A stretch of DNA of 40,324 nt from Candidatus Baldrarchaeota archaeon (GCA_030587435.1 JAUQZC010000123.1:1-40324); one strand, 5' to 3'. Numbered from the stretch's first letter, positions 8,641 through 17,727 are shown. Made by a program: numbers and translations. The notes: generated by a model from the sequence alone, not told the origin.

Positions 8641-9549
8641 TTGAAGCCGTTTTCTGAGCCCGGTAAAATATCTGACACAATTCTCATGTTAGACGCTTAT
8701 GGTTGGAGAACAAGTAAGACTACATCCTCGTACGTTATTTTAGGTGAAAAAGTTGCTTTAATAGAGCCTGCGCATAGGAGCTCAGCTGAAAAAATCGTAG
8801 AAGGGCTGAAAAACTTCAATGTGGATCTGGATAAGGTGTTTTATGTTCTTGTAAGTCATAGACATTTTGATCATTCAGCAGGAGCTCCACCGCTGTTAAA
8901 ATATCTTCCGAACGCTGTAATAGGTGCACATCTATATACCATTGAGAATTTTAAGAATCCTGAAAAGTTAAACAGGGCTTCACAGCAAATGTATGGAGAT
9001 TACGCAGAGCCTATAGAACCTGTGAGAGACGAGGAAAAACTACGTGTTTTGAAGGAAGGAGAAATCTTAGAATTGGGTAATGAACTTGAGATAGAGGTTG
9101 TATATACGCCTGGCCATACTTCAGATCACTATGCGTTTTATGAAAGAAAAAATAAGTTTATGTTTACAGGAGATGCGGTAGGCATTTTTGGGTGCAGATC
9201 GCTCTCAGTAATACCAACAGCTTTTCCGCCAAGTTTCAAATACAAGAAGTATATGGAATCGCTTGAGAAGATGCTTAACTACGATCTTGAAATTGTTTCT
9301 TTTGCTCATTTCGGTGGAGTAATGGGTAAAGATGCTAATGAAGTTATCAGGTTAGCCATTGAGACATTAGAAGATTGGAAAAGCATTGCAGAGGATGTTT
9401 GGGAAACAAGTAAGGACATTAGTGATTTAGCGAAGAAACTTAGCGAAAAATATCAGGAAAAACTTGAAGTGTTTCCAAAGCAGGTAAGAGGTTTTATATT
9501 TCAAATATTGGCAACAGGTTTAGCGAACAGTCTTTTCCAAAGAAAATAA
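8641..9549 (+). CDS. MBL-fold metallohydrolase
   Basis: Metallo-beta-lactamase-fold hydrolase of about 302 residues. The metal-binding motif is SHRHFDHSAG (His73, His75, Asp77, His78), a later histidine is in YTPGHTSDH, and the bridging aspartate is in FTGDAVG. A C-terminal helical region of about 70 residues resembles the winged-helix tail seen in LACTB2-like members. The TTG start at 8641 is chosen because GGAGGTG lies 5 bases upstream; the ATG at 8620 would place that site inside the gene. Substrate is unknown. It is followed 54 bases later by a winged-helix gene on the same strand. Confidence 0.85.
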   Translation: MKPFSEPGKISDTILMLDAYGWRTSKTTSSYVILGEKVALIEPAHRSSAEKIVEGLKNFNVDLDKVFYVLVSHRHFDHSAGAPPLLKYLPNAVIGAHLYTIENFKNPEKLNRASQQMYGDYAEPIEPVRDEEKLRVLKEGEILELGNELEIEVVYTPGHTSDHYAFYERKNKFMFTGDAVGIFGCRSLSVIPTAFPPSFKYKKYMESLEKMLNYDLEIVSFAHFGGVMGKDANEVIRLAIETLEDWKSIAEDVWETSKDISDLAKKLSEKYQEKLEVFPKQVRGFIFQILATGLANSLFQRK

Positions 9550-9603
9550 AAACGACCTAAACATAAGTTAATACAGTAGTATAACGGTTATGTAGGTGTG
9601 GAA

Positions 9604-10248
9604 ATGAAAAAGATTGAGGAAATCTTCTCAAAGATATTTAAGGAACCAGAGCAAAAGGTAGGCCCGCCTCCAGCATATAAACCTCACCACATATTATTAA
9701 CGCTTTTTATCTTGCATAAAAGTGGAAAACCTGTTGGAAGATATGTTCTCATGGATCGGTTGGGTATTGGGGAAGCATCTGCTAGAACGTTACTTAAATT
9801 TTTGACAAATCTTGGACTAATAAAATCTGTTGATCGGAAAGGACATGTGCTAACCGACTTAGGAGAAAAAGTGGTTACAAAAATAATGGAAAAAATAGTG
9901 GATATAAAGGAGGTTAAAGGACTTAAAAACGTAACTCTAGGCCCTGTAAATGTTGCATGCCACATAAAAAATACTGCACATCTTATTAAAGATGGTTTAA
10001 AGCAGAGAGATGCAGCAATAATGGCTGGAGCAAAAGGAGCAACCACTCTAATTGTTCGCTCAGGGAAAATAACATTTCCAGGAGAAGACGTCAAGATAGG
10101 CGAAGAAAATGAAAAAGTTCTAAATAGACTATTTGATTTGAAAGAAGGGGATGTAATTGTCATTGGAACAGGAGATAGTCTTAAAGAGGCAGAAAATGGA
10201 GCAGTAGCAGCAACGCTAACAATACTTTCTCTTCCGAGCCTTAAATAA
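9604..10248 (+). CDS. Winged-helix protein, DUF4443-like
   Basis: Protein of about 214 residues with two parts. Residues about 20-95 look like a winged helix-turn-helix (ARTLLKFLTNLGLI as recognition region, then a short beta wing). Residues about 105-214 form a compact alpha/beta domain with LKEGDVIVIGTG near the end. The layout resembles archaeal DUF4443 proteins, whose role is unknown; a transcription regulator that senses a ligand is a reasonable guess. ATG 9604 follows AGGTG by 5 bases; GTG 9598 is an alternative. It is convergent with the ABC permease operon that follows. Confidence 0.6.
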   Translation: MKKIEEIFSKIFKEPEQKVGPPPAYKPHHILLTLFILHKSGKPVGRYVLMDRLGIGEASARTLLKFLTNLGLIKSVDRKGHVLTDLGEKVVTKIMEKIVDIKEVKGLKNVTLGPVNVACHIKNTAHLIKDGLKQRDAAIMAGAKGATTLIVRSGKITFPGEDVKIGEENEKVLNRLFDLKEGDVIVIGTGDSLKEAENGAVAATLTILSLPSLK

Positions 10249-10354
10249 TTCTAAATGTCAGGTTTTAGCTTTTATGGGGAACTTAAAGTTAAGAAGATTA
10301 TTCACCTCATTTATTATGAAGGTATGAATGCGCGGTAAATTTCATCATGGCTGA

Positions 10355-11146
10355 TTACCAGAAGCCAACAGCTCTTACTCCGTTTCTTTTCATCCATTTC
10401 TCAGAACTTTTTATGAAATGTAGAGCTATTATTGCCATTATTAACGCTTCGACGATCGAAATTATTAATGCTTCAGTAAATAGGGCTGACATGTTTATTG
10501 CGGTTGCAATTTTTGCTAAGTGGGTGGGTGCTACATATGGTATGCACAAGTAGGCTATTCTGATCGATTCTGGTAAACTTTGGACGGGTATCATTAATAT
10601 GCCTACAACGGCGAAGTTTAGAATCTCAAGCATGTTATGTGGTATGCTTGTTCTAATCGATATGGCAGCGATGGTAAGTCCGTAAGATAATCCCTCCACT
10701 ACCAGTAATAAGAGGGCTAGAACAAGTAATGGTAGGTTATTTACGAGTAGTACGTTAGTATTGAAAACTCCGTTGAGTATAGCAGCCATAAACAGTAGTG
10801 AGGCGGTGATGACTGAAAAACTGGGGATTATTCTGCCAAGTATCATTTTAAATGGTGAAATTCCTCTTAAGGTGTGTTCTTCTACCATTCCGATTGATAT
10901 GAAAAAGTTCATCCAGCCTCCTATAAGTGAAGAAAACTGTGAAATAACATTCCAAGCAACGATTGTCCAGAAAGCCGCTTTAACAGCTATGCCCAGATAT
11001 TCGCTGGGAACGAAGAGTAAAGCACCTAAGATGAAAAGGAAAATCCATGCTGTCTCTGCTAGTATCATGTTTAGAAAGGACCATTTGTATCGCCGCAGTC
11101 TTAGGGTGTGTAACCATAATATTGCTTTAATTCTGGTTATAGCCAT
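10355..11146 (-). CDS. ABC-2 type transporter permease (second subunit)
   Basis: Membrane protein of 263 residues with about six hydrophobic helices and the general look of ABC-2 exporter permeases, including an N-terminal amphipathic stretch rich in arginine (LWLHTLRLRRYKWSF). It directly abuts the upstream permease gene, whose stop ends where this ATG begins, so the two are translated together and probably form a heterodimeric channel. The ATPase is the first gene of the operon. Likely exports a lipid-like molecule, drug or peptide; the substrate cannot be read from sequence. Confidence 0.8.
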   Translation of the reverse strand: MAITRIKAILWLHTLRLRRYKWSFLNMILAETAWIFLFILGALLFVPSEYLGIAVKAAFWTIVAWNVISQFSSLIGGWMNFFISIGMVEEHTLRGISPFKMILGRIIPSFSVITASLLFMAAILNGVFNTNVLLVNNLPLLVLALLLLVVEGLSYGLTIAAISIRTSIPHNMLEILNFAVVGILMIPVQSLPESIRIAYLCIPYVAPTHLAKIATAINMSALFTEALIISIVEALIMAIIALHFIKSSEKWMKRNGVRAVGFW

Positions 11147-11959
11147 TTAGATCGCTCCCTCCTTCATAGCTTTTTTCTCACCTGCATCGACAAACATGTA
11201 TGCTAGAGCATTGTAGAATATTGTCATGCCGGCTAGTACTCCTATTAGGAAAGTTATAGCTGCAAGTTTTGGGGTCCCTATTATGGCAACAGTTCTAGCT
11301 AGTTCAATAGTGTAGGTTGAAGGTAGTAGTTGAGATATTAGCCTAGCCCAGTGAGGCAATAGATAAACAGGGTAGAAAGCACCTGAGAACAGCAGTATAA
11401 TTGGGTTTAACCAGTCTAAAACATTTGATTCTTCCTTTATTGTTAAGAGAAACGATGCGAAAAGTGCTGAGAAACCCAGCAGCGGAAGCATACCAACAGT
11501 TGCTGCTAAAATAAATATCCCTATGTCGAGGATTCCTCGATAAACTCCTTCTAAAACTAAAATTAAGGGTACAAATTCCATTATTTGTATGAACGTGAAA
11601 AGCAAATATCTTGGAATATAGGTCAGAACTAAGGTTGATGATGTTTTATTTGGGGATAATAATATGTAGGGCAGCGTTCCAACCCATCTGTAAAAAAGCA
11701 CATTTCCTCCAACTCCCCACATAACGTCCACCGAAGCCATAGCGATAAGAGTTGAAGCTATAAAGAAAATAATGGGATTCACCGCTAAACCTACATTTTC
11801 TTTAAATGCTTCAGGGCTTCCAAACATCATTCCCATACCAAGTATAAGGGCTAACATTAAATAGGGCCATAAAAGCATTGAAATAAAAGCTCCTCTATTA
11901 TTTTTGTAGAAATATAGGTCTAACATTATGCCAGACTTTAAGAGGGATTTTAAGCCCAT
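11147..11959 (-). CDS. ABC-2 type transporter permease (first subunit)
   Basis: Membrane protein of 270 residues with six likely helices and the ABC-2 pattern, including SGAFYPVYLLPHWARLISQLLP before the last helices, close to the conserved P-x-x-x-LP-x-W region of the family. The gene starts 10 bases after the ATPase stop and abuts the next permease. A GGTGATAAC stretch upstream of ATG 11959 provides a ribosome site. It differs clearly from its neighbour permease, so it is a heterodimer partner rather than a recent duplicate. Confidence 0.85.
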   Translation of the reverse strand: MGLKSLLKSGIMLDLYFYKNNRGAFISMLLWPYLMLALILGMGMMFGSPEAFKENVGLAVNPIIFFIASTLIAMASVDVMWGVGGNVLFYRWVGTLPYILLSPNKTSSTLVLTYIPRYLLFTFIQIMEFVPLILVLEGVYRGILDIGIFILAATVGMLPLLGFSALFASFLLTIKEESNVLDWLNPIILLFSGAFYPVYLLPHWARLISQLLPSTYTIELARTVAIIGTPKLAAITFLIGVLAGMTIFYNALAYMFVDAGEKKAMKEGAI

Positions 11960-11969
11960 GTTATCACCT

Positions 11970-12989
11970 CTAAAAGCCGCTTTTACCTGTTAACTGTATA
12001 AAGACGTCTTCAAGGGAGGGTTCTTTAACTTCCACTTTTTTAACACTGCATTTATGTTCGTGAAGTATTTTTAAGACCTTGGAGGTTATTTCGTCGCTTT
12101 CCGTAGGTGGAATAACTAATTTTATTCTGAATCCTCCATTTTCAGCAAAAGCATCTGACACTATGCCAGTCTTGCCTTTAATGGCTTCAATTATGGATTT
12201 AACAGGCACGTTGGCTGGAAGAAAAGTAAATATTTCAAGTGCAACATTATTGGCTACACTTCGCTTCAGATTTTCAACAGTGTCTAACGCTATTATCTTA
12301 CCTTCATTTATTATTGCTATTCTATCACACATGATTTCAGCTTCAAACATGTTGTGAGTGGTAACGAGTACGGTTTTTCCCTTTTCATGGGCTATTTTTA
12401 CCAATAGTTCTCTAAGTGTTCTTGCAGAGGGAGGATCTAAACCCAGCGTAGGTTCATCTAAAATTAATACTTCTGGATCCGTGATTAATGCTCTAGCTAT
12501 GCTTAATCTTGCCTTCATACCTAGTGAATATTCTTCATATAACTTGTCGGCTGCACCGAGCTGATTTAATCCCACTAGGTCTAGTATTTCTTCAACTTTT
12601 CTTTTAAGAAGAGGGTTGTCCATTCCATATAACATACCAAAATAAATTAGGTTCTCTCTTCCTGTAAGTTTCCAAAAGAAGCCTTTTTCAACAGTTAAGG
12701 ATACTCCTATTACTTTTCTAACCTTAGCAGCTTCCTTCACAACATCGTAACCTAATATTTTTGCTTCGCCACCATCTGGAAGCAGCAGGGTGCTTAATAT
12801 TTTTACAGTTGTTGTTTTCCCTGCTCCATTGGGCCCAAGTAGTCCAAAAACTTCTCCCTTATTGACAGTAAATGATATACCTTTGAGAGCATTTACTATT
12901 TTCTTTTCACGTTTAAAAAAACCTTTTCTCAAATAAGTCGTATAGTTTTTTACTAAGTCCCTTACGAGTATAGTTGGCTCCCTGCTCAT
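11970..12989 (-). CDS. ABC transporter ATP-binding protein
   Basis: ATPase of 339 residues of the ABC-2/DrrA class. It has Walker A GLLGPNGAGKTT, a Q-loop region, a degenerate signature YSLGMKARLSIARAL, Walker B VLILDEPTLGLDP and the H-loop VLVTTHNMFEAE. The C-terminal about 100 residues form the extra DUF4162-like domain common in this class. It is the first gene of an ATPase-permease-permease operon on the minus strand. ATG 12989 follows an AGGTGG site by 6 bases, and a TATA-like box overlaps that region. Confidence 0.93.
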   Translation of the reverse strand: MSREPTILVRDLVKNYTTYLRKGFFKREKKIVNALKGISFTVNKGEVFGLLGPNGAGKTTTVKILSTLLLPDGGEAKILGYDVVKEAAKVRKVIGVSLTVEKGFFWKLTGRENLIYFGMLYGMDNPLLKRKVEEILDLVGLNQLGAADKLYEEYSLGMKARLSIARALITDPEVLILDEPTLGLDPPSARTLRELLVKIAHEKGKTVLVTTHNMFEAEIMCDRIAIINEGKIIALDTVENLKRSVANNVALEIFTFLPANVPVKSIIEAIKGKTGIVSDAFAENGGFRIKLVIPPTESDEITSKVLKILHEHKCSVKKVEVKEPSLEDVFIQLTGKSGF

Positions 12990-13408
12990 GTAAAACCACC
13001 TTTATATATTGGAAGAGCGGTAAAGACCCGATGTTTTAACATTTTCTGCTATATGCATTTTACCCCGTTACTTCAGATATGTGAAGTTTATAGTTGTAAA
13101 CTTATATAAATTTTTTCCACAAAAGTGAAGAAAGAAAACAAACGCTTTCATTGATGCTTCACAGCCACAATAAGGAAGCATCCCCCCACATTGAAAACCG
13201 TCACCACAATAATTGCCCTCGGGTTTTTAAGCGTTACGAAAGACATTTCTACTTCAACTTTCATCGGTTAAACTTTTAAAGTTACCTCTGACATTATTTT
13301 GAGACTCCCGGAAGAATGGAAAATATGGAGATAAATGACAACAAAAAATACATTTACGAAGTGACAATCTAACAACTATAAAACGTGAAAGCAGTATTTT
13401 ATAATTTA
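12990..13408. other. Intergenic region upstream of ABC operon
   Basis: About 420 bases with no supported gene. A symmetrical TATA-like stretch (cttatataaat, about 13100) could serve the ABC operon on the minus strand. A short cysteine-rich reading on the minus strand (about 13080-13210) exists but has no start or family match and is not called. No RNA gene signature was seen. Confidence 0.35.
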
Positions 13409-13807
13409 TTAGTTTGGTTTCATAAATAATTTGTACCCGAGTTTTATTCCGAGATATAACCAGAGAGGATAAGTTAAGAAGATTGCTATAGCAAGGATGT
13501 TCATCGGTCCAAAGGGGTTTGCATAAGTTGGGGTAGATGTATCGACAAAAGGTTTTAGGCCGAGGAGTTCGATACCTGAATTCCACATAAAGTGGTTTCC
13601 TTTGCCGTATTCTCCTAGTCCCGGCATATTTATATAATCGAGATAAAGTAAGCCTGCAATTAGCCAGAAAAACGTTATTGTAATGGTGGAAGAACCTACG
13701 AGTATTTTCTTGGATTCCTTTTCACGTAAAAATTTAGAGTATATGCCTACTTCAGTTATGCCGCAGAGTATTAGTAAGATTGGATCGATTAGGAAGCTCA
13801 TATCCAT
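13409..13807 (-). CDS. Small membrane protein of unknown function
   Basis: Protein of 132 residues with three likely membrane helices: about 5-23, 36-55 and 103-125. The loop between helices two and three is about 45 residues and rich in glycine, proline and asparagine. I do not recognise a family. The start overlaps the end of the upstream SDR epimerase gene by 10 bases, so it is very likely translated in the same operon and may act on, or transport, the product of that enzyme. That link is inference. Confidence 0.65.
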   Translation of the reverse strand: MDMSFLIDPILLILCGITEVGIYSKFLREKESKKILVGSSTITITFFWLIAGLLYLDYINMPGLGEYGKGNHFMWNSGIELLGLKPFVDTSTPTYANPFGPMNILAIAIFLTYPLWLYLGIKLGYKLFMKPN

Positions 13808-14787
13808 CCAGCTCTCTTATACCAATCTATAGTTTCCTTTAAACCAATCAATGCATCTGGATAAACTAATTTATATCCTAAGGATTTTATTTTCGAATTA
13901 TCCATAAGGGAATCGTACGTTAAATATCTGATGGCATCCCTCTCTATAAGTGGCCGTTTACCTGTTATTTTAGCGTAACACTCAGATAGACTTGCCAGTA
14001 AATTAAGTATCCACATTGGAATATGAATCCTATAGATTTTCACGTTAAGTATTTTCGTAGCAGCTAATAAAAGCTCTTCAACGGTGTAATTTGAGTCATC
14101 AGCAATGTTAAAAATTTCCCCTATTGCCTCCCTTTTATCATGTAGGAAATATGCTGCACCAACAACGTCTCTTACATGAACGAGGGCTGGTCTCGATTTA
14201 CCGTCACCAGGAATTGCTCGAAGCCACCCCTTAGCCAGTAAAAAGAGTAAAATTGCTGTGCCATATTTGCTTCTCGGCCCATAAATGGAAGCAGGCCTCA
14301 AAATTACAATTGGTAAACCGTTTTCCTCATAGAATTTTAATGCAACTTTTTCTTGCAGTGCTTTAGATTTCTCGTATTTATTGACAGGTGCTGTCTTATC
14401 TGTTTCTTTGACGGGAACTTGCTTTGGAACACCGTAAACTGCGCCTGAGCTCCAAATCACCATATTTTTAATGTCGAAGTCAAGAGCAGTTTCGCAAAGG
14501 TTTTTTGTACCTTCAACATTTACTTTGTAAAGTATTTCCCATGGAGCCCAGTAATCAAATATGGCAGCAATATGGAAAACATAATCTACATTTTCAAAAA
14601 GGTCTTTCAACGTTTCTTTACGTGTTAAGTCCGCTTTAATAAACTCTATTCCTAACCTATTTGCAACATGTGATTTTGCTTCTAGATCGGTTGCCCTTAC
14701 AGCATGCCCCTTGGATAAAAGAAAATCTACCATATGCGATCCAACAAAGCCACATGCTCCCGTAACTAAAAATAACTTGTCTGACAT
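13798..14787 (-). CDS. NAD(P)-dependent epimerase/dehydratase (extended SDR)
   Basis: Extended short-chain dehydrogenase of 329 residues. The cofactor loop is GACGFVGSH (residues 10-18). An acidic residue ends the second strand (TDLEAK), pointing to NAD preference. The catalytic YxxxK is in NKYEKSKALQ, with a serine upstream in WSSGAVYG. RPASIYGPR is typical of sugar epimerases and 3-beta-HSD-like members. Substrate could be a nucleotide sugar or a lipid; the sequence does not decide. The downstream membrane protein overlaps it. Confidence 0.88.
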   Translation of the reverse strand: MSDKLFLVTGACGFVGSHMVDFLLSKGHAVRATDLEAKSHVANRLGIEFIKADLTRKETLKDLFENVDYVFHIAAIFDYWAPWEILYKVNVEGTKNLCETALDFDIKNMVIWSSGAVYGVPKQVPVKETDKTAPVNKYEKSKALQEKVALKFYEENGLPIVILRPASIYGPRSKYGTAILLFLLAKGWLRAIPGDGKSRPALVHVRDVVGAAYFLHDKREAIGEIFNIADDSNYTVEELLLAATKILNVKIYRIHIPMWILNLLASLSECYAKITGKRPLIERDAIRYLTYDSLMDNSKIKSLGYKLVYPDALIGLKETIDWYKRAGWI

Positions 14788-14892
14788 TCTTATTCATGTT
14801 TAAAAGCGTTTGCTGATATTTAAATTTCTCGAACAGGAATCTGACATCATAAAACAAGTTAAATTGTAAATAAAAAAATATGATGATTGTTT

Positions 14893-15615
14893 TTATTCAG
14901 TTGCTTTGCCTTCTTTGATTTTTATGAAAAGGTACTCGTAGATGAAAGCTGCAATTACTGCACCAACTATTGGACCTACCCAGTAAACCCAGTGAGCAGT
15001 CCAGTTACCAGAAAGTACTGCAGGTCCAAATGTTCTAGCTGGATTTAAAGACGTGCCGCTTATAGGTCCACCCCACCATATTAAGGCTCCTACTACTAGA
15101 CCAATGGACCAACCTGCCCAGCCTTCGGGAGCTTTCCCGGAAACTGCTACACCCATTATTGTAAACATTAGAATAAATGTCATAACTATTTCGTTTAGAC
15201 ATGCTATTGCAGCGTTGTTGCCTATTATATCTCCTGGAAGTGTAAGGCCGAAGTAAACTTTTTGACATACATCTTTACCGTAGATTGCCAGATGTGTTGC
15301 TGATGCAAGTACAGCGCCAATTAGCTGACAAACTATGTATGGAATAACTTCCTTGGCTGGGAACCGTTTTATGGCTGCTAGAGATATCGTTACAGCGGGG
15401 TTTATGTGAGCCCCAGAGATATGCCCAGTTACGTAGATTGCCACTGCGACCGCTATTGCGAAAGAAAATCCTATTCCAAAGAGAGCTGCGGCTGGAGATT
15501 CGAAACCTAAGGTGGAAGAAAATGTTATTACGCTTCCCGGGCCGATGAAAACTAGGATGTATGTTCCAAGTAGCTCGGCTAGACATCTCGTGGTTAAAGG
15601 ATATTCTTCACCCAT
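14893..15615 (-). CDS. aqpM: Aquaporin / MIP family channel
   Basis: Channel protein of 240 residues with six membrane helices and the two half-helix NPA motifs: HINPAVT (72-74) and LNPARTFGP (191-193), with the selectivity-filter arginine at 194. The length and sequence resemble archaeal AqpM, which passes water, glycerol and perhaps small gases. ATG 15615 follows an AAGGTGA site. It lies 78 bases downstream of the DUF2193-like gene on the same strand, so the two may share a transcript. The symbol is given by resemblance, not proof. Confidence 0.9.
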   Translation of the reverse strand: MGEEYPLTTRCLAELLGTYILVFIGPGSVITFSSTLGFESPAAALFGIGFSFAIAVAVAIYVTGHISGAHINPAVTISLAAIKRFPAKEVIPYIVCQLIGAVLASATHLAIYGKDVCQKVYFGLTLPGDIIGNNAAIACLNEIVMTFILMFTIMGVAVSGKAPEGWAGWSIGLVVGALIWWGGPISGTSLNPARTFGPAVLSGNWTAHWVYWVGPIVGAVIAAFIYEYLFIKIKEGKATE

Positions 15616-15693
15616 ATTTTAGTTCACCTTTCGAAAATTCTAGCTATTTTCCCCTAAAATAAAAAGAAAGGGTAATATGTTATGTTAAGGCGT

Positions 15694-17181
15694 TTAAATA
15701 GCTCTGTACCATTGGCAGTATGTGCATCGAGAAGGCATCATTGATGTAACAGCGCAGAATTTACGAGCTCTTAACGGCGCGAATGGTGTATCTGGGTGCA
15801 ATGCAGTTACATGTGTTCCTAAGGTTGCTGTTACTGGTTCACTTGTAAGTAGACATGGAAAGTCCGCTAGTCTCATTAAGGCTGAAAATCTAACGGTTAT
15901 GGCGCAAGCTGGATACGTGTATCTTTGCGGGTTCATTAAAACTTCGTTTTCATCTATCGGTTTAAGATCGATTTCTATGCCAGCTACTTTGGGTTTTTTA
16001 CCTAAATGTATCGGGTCAATGAGTTTTGCTCCTCTGTTAATCATGTCTAGGAAGTCTACATTGTGTAATTCGGCTGCCGCTCCCCTAGCTGGATTCATGT
16101 TAATTAAGCTGTAGTAGCGTTTGAAGAGTAGATCTATTACCATCGCAGCAGAAAATCCGTCTTTTTCTAGAATGTATGCTGTGGCTGCTGCTGTTGATCC
16201 AGTTGCTGCACGCAGAACAGCATATTCGTTCTTATACCCTGTTTTTAGCCCTGATCTTAGGGTGTTGTCGAGAACTTGCGTTACAGCTTCTAGAATTGCC
16301 ATTACGACATCGTCTTTGCACATGTTGAACATTGATTGAGCTATGTGGTGGCCGACATCGCCAACACAGTAAGCTGGAACTACAACAATATTGCCATAGT
16401 GGACTCCAGCGTCAATGGCCCTCTTGACAACACTCTTCATTCTATCTTTATATTGAGACATGTATTTTCTAACATCAAAGGATGTGTGACCTGCTTTGTC
16501 CATAAGTTCAGCTTGGGCTTCTGTTGGTGTTGCATAGATTTTCTTAAGCCATGCTATTTCCTCTGCAACTGCTTCACTAGCTGTTTTGCCTGCTTCGAGC
16601 GCCTCAACAAAGGCTGCACCGATTCCATAAGATGTGTTCATTCCCCATGATTTAGCTGCAAGAATCGCTTTCTTATATTCAACATCTATATCGGTTTTCT
16701 TTAAGATTTGATTTACTACGTTGCTTGTTGAACCTGGTACGAAAGCGAAGTCTACAACGCATGTTGGCCCGTAAAATCCTCCGTATCTTCGTATACATTC
16801 CCTAGAAATTAGAGCTTCCGACTTTCCAATCTGGTCGATGAATTTATCCATGGCTTCTTTAAATTTTGGATCCTCTTCGTAAAGAATTTCAAGGATTGGA
16901 GGTGTTTGATAATGTTCTACAAATGGATCGTCCTCGGGCCTGATCGTTCTCGTTAAACTTTTCAATATTTCATAGTGGGCAACAACTGATTCTTTATGTA
17001 ATGCAATTACTGTAGGTTCTTGATCACCTACAGCTTCCATTTTCTTTACTGCTTCAACATATGGTGCTGCATCTTCAATAACGAACGGCCCGCCACGTTT
17101 CTCTTTAATTACATTTATATCTGCCCATTGAACTGCAAGGGCATCCTCTACCATTTTTTCATATAGCTCACTTTTTGACAA
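15694..17181 (-). CDS. DUF2193-like conserved archaeal protein
   Basis: Soluble protein of about 495 residues. The text (SELYEKMVEDALAVQ at the start, then DDPFVEHYQTPP, ECIRRYGGFYGPTC, PAYCVGDVGHH, MNPARGAAAELHNVDF) recalls the DUF2193 family of methanogens and relatives, from memory only. Conserved-looking cysteines and histidines in the GPTC, AYCVGDVGHH and C-terminal CTYCQ stretches suggest metal or cofactor binding. The start is placed at TTG 17181, behind GAGGCGAGG; the open frame runs 45 codons further upstream but that part reads as hydrophobic noise and crosses a perfect inverted repeat. The aquaporin gene follows. Function is unknown. Confidence 0.6.
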   Translation of the reverse strand: MSKSELYEKMVEDALAVQWADINVIKEKRGGPFVIEDAAPYVEAVKKMEAVGDQEPTVIALHKESVVAHYEILKSLTRTIRPEDDPFVEHYQTPPILEILYEEDPKFKEAMDKFIDQIGKSEALISRECIRRYGGFYGPTCVVDFAFVPGSTSNVVNQILKKTDIDVEYKKAILAAKSWGMNTSYGIGAAFVEALEAGKTASEAVAEEIAWLKKIYATPTEAQAELMDKAGHTSFDVRKYMSQYKDRMKSVVKRAIDAGVHYGNIVVVPAYCVGDVGHHIAQSMFNMCKDDVVMAILEAVTQVLDNTLRSGLKTGYKNEYAVLRAATGSTAAATAYILEKDGFSAAMVIDLLFKRYYSLINMNPARGAAAELHNVDFLDMINRGAKLIDPIHLGKKPKVAGIEIDLKPIDENEVLMNPQRYTYPACAITVRFSALMRLADFPCLLTSEPVTATLGTHVTALHPDTPFAPLRARKFCAVTSMMPSRCTYCQWYRAI

Positions 17182-17202
17182 AATCCTCGCCTCTCTTCTA
17201 AT

Positions 17203-17238
17203 TTTGTATATACTCCTTAAAAAAGGAGTATATACAAA
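17203..17238. promoter_or_regulatory. Perfect 16-bp inverted repeat at the DUF2193-like promoter
   Basis: The arms are TTTGTATATACTCCTT (17203-17218) and its exact reverse complement (17223-17238), with a 4-base AAAA centre. It begins 21 bases upstream of the TTG start of the DUF2193-like gene. A TATA-like box for that gene (17259-17267) would put transcription start about where the repeat begins. It could be an operator for a dimeric repressor, or an RNA hairpin at the very 5' end of the message. It is not followed by a T-run in the direction that would make it a normal terminator. Confidence 0.75.
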
Positions 17239-17258
17239 TACATAATAGGCTAACATTG

Positions 17259-17267
17259 TTATATAAA
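17259..17267 (-). promoter_or_regulatory. Candidate TATA box for DUF2193-like gene
   Basis: The minus strand reads TTTATATAA here, a good archaeal TATA box. Its centre is about 25 bases from the outer end of the inverted repeat at 17203-17238, the spacing expected between box and start site. No BRE element was scored. Confidence 0.5.
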
Positions 17268-17420
17268 GTTTATGCAGCAAACTTTTTTCTAAATATTCCA
17301 CCGTCCAAAATAGCATTAATTCGCTCTAATTCAATTAGATCGTGAAAGGAGCTATTAGACGTTATATATTGCCGATTTATTGTTTTATTCATAATTTAAA
17401 TTTATTTTAACGATATACTT

Positions 17421-17717
17421 TTTTATGTCAACATATTACTAGCGGGAAAAGAAATTATTTCTCTTAGAGATCTATGTACATGTAACGCGCGAGGTGTTGA
17501 AGGACACGATGTTACATTGCTTCTTGACAAGTTTGAAAATATTGCTGTGAGATCTGGTCTTCATTGCGCTGAGCCTTTACGTAGAAAACTAGGTGTTCAA
17601 AGCTCTGTGAGAGCGTCTTTCTATCTTTATAATACGGAGAAAGAAATAAATTTGTTCTGTGGCGCCTTGGGAAAAATAGTTAACTCACTATTTTATTTTC
17701 TATTTCCAATAATTTAA
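17421..17717 (+). pseudogene. Remnant of a SufS-like cysteine desulfurase (C-terminus only)
   Basis: The reading frame gives VRSGLHCAEPLRRKLGVQS, then VRASFYLYNTEKEINLF. This is the C-terminal end of a SufS/CsdA-type cysteine desulfurase, including the catalytic cysteine in SGLHC and the conserved RASFYLYNT. The family match can be followed back to about 17466 (LRDLCTCNARGVEGHDV). The pyridoxal-phosphate lysine and the whole N-terminal part are missing; upstream sequence does not encode them. No plausible start or promoter is seen. It is most likely the tail of a deleted gene and not expressed as an active enzyme. Confidence 0.75.
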
Positions 17718-17727
17718 TATTTTGATG

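Noticed and set aside
13080..13215. Cysteine-rich reading on the minus strand (NYCGDGFQCGG...CGCEAS)
   Set aside because: No start codon, a stop directly upstream, no family resemblance, and the other frames there are equally open; most likely chance.
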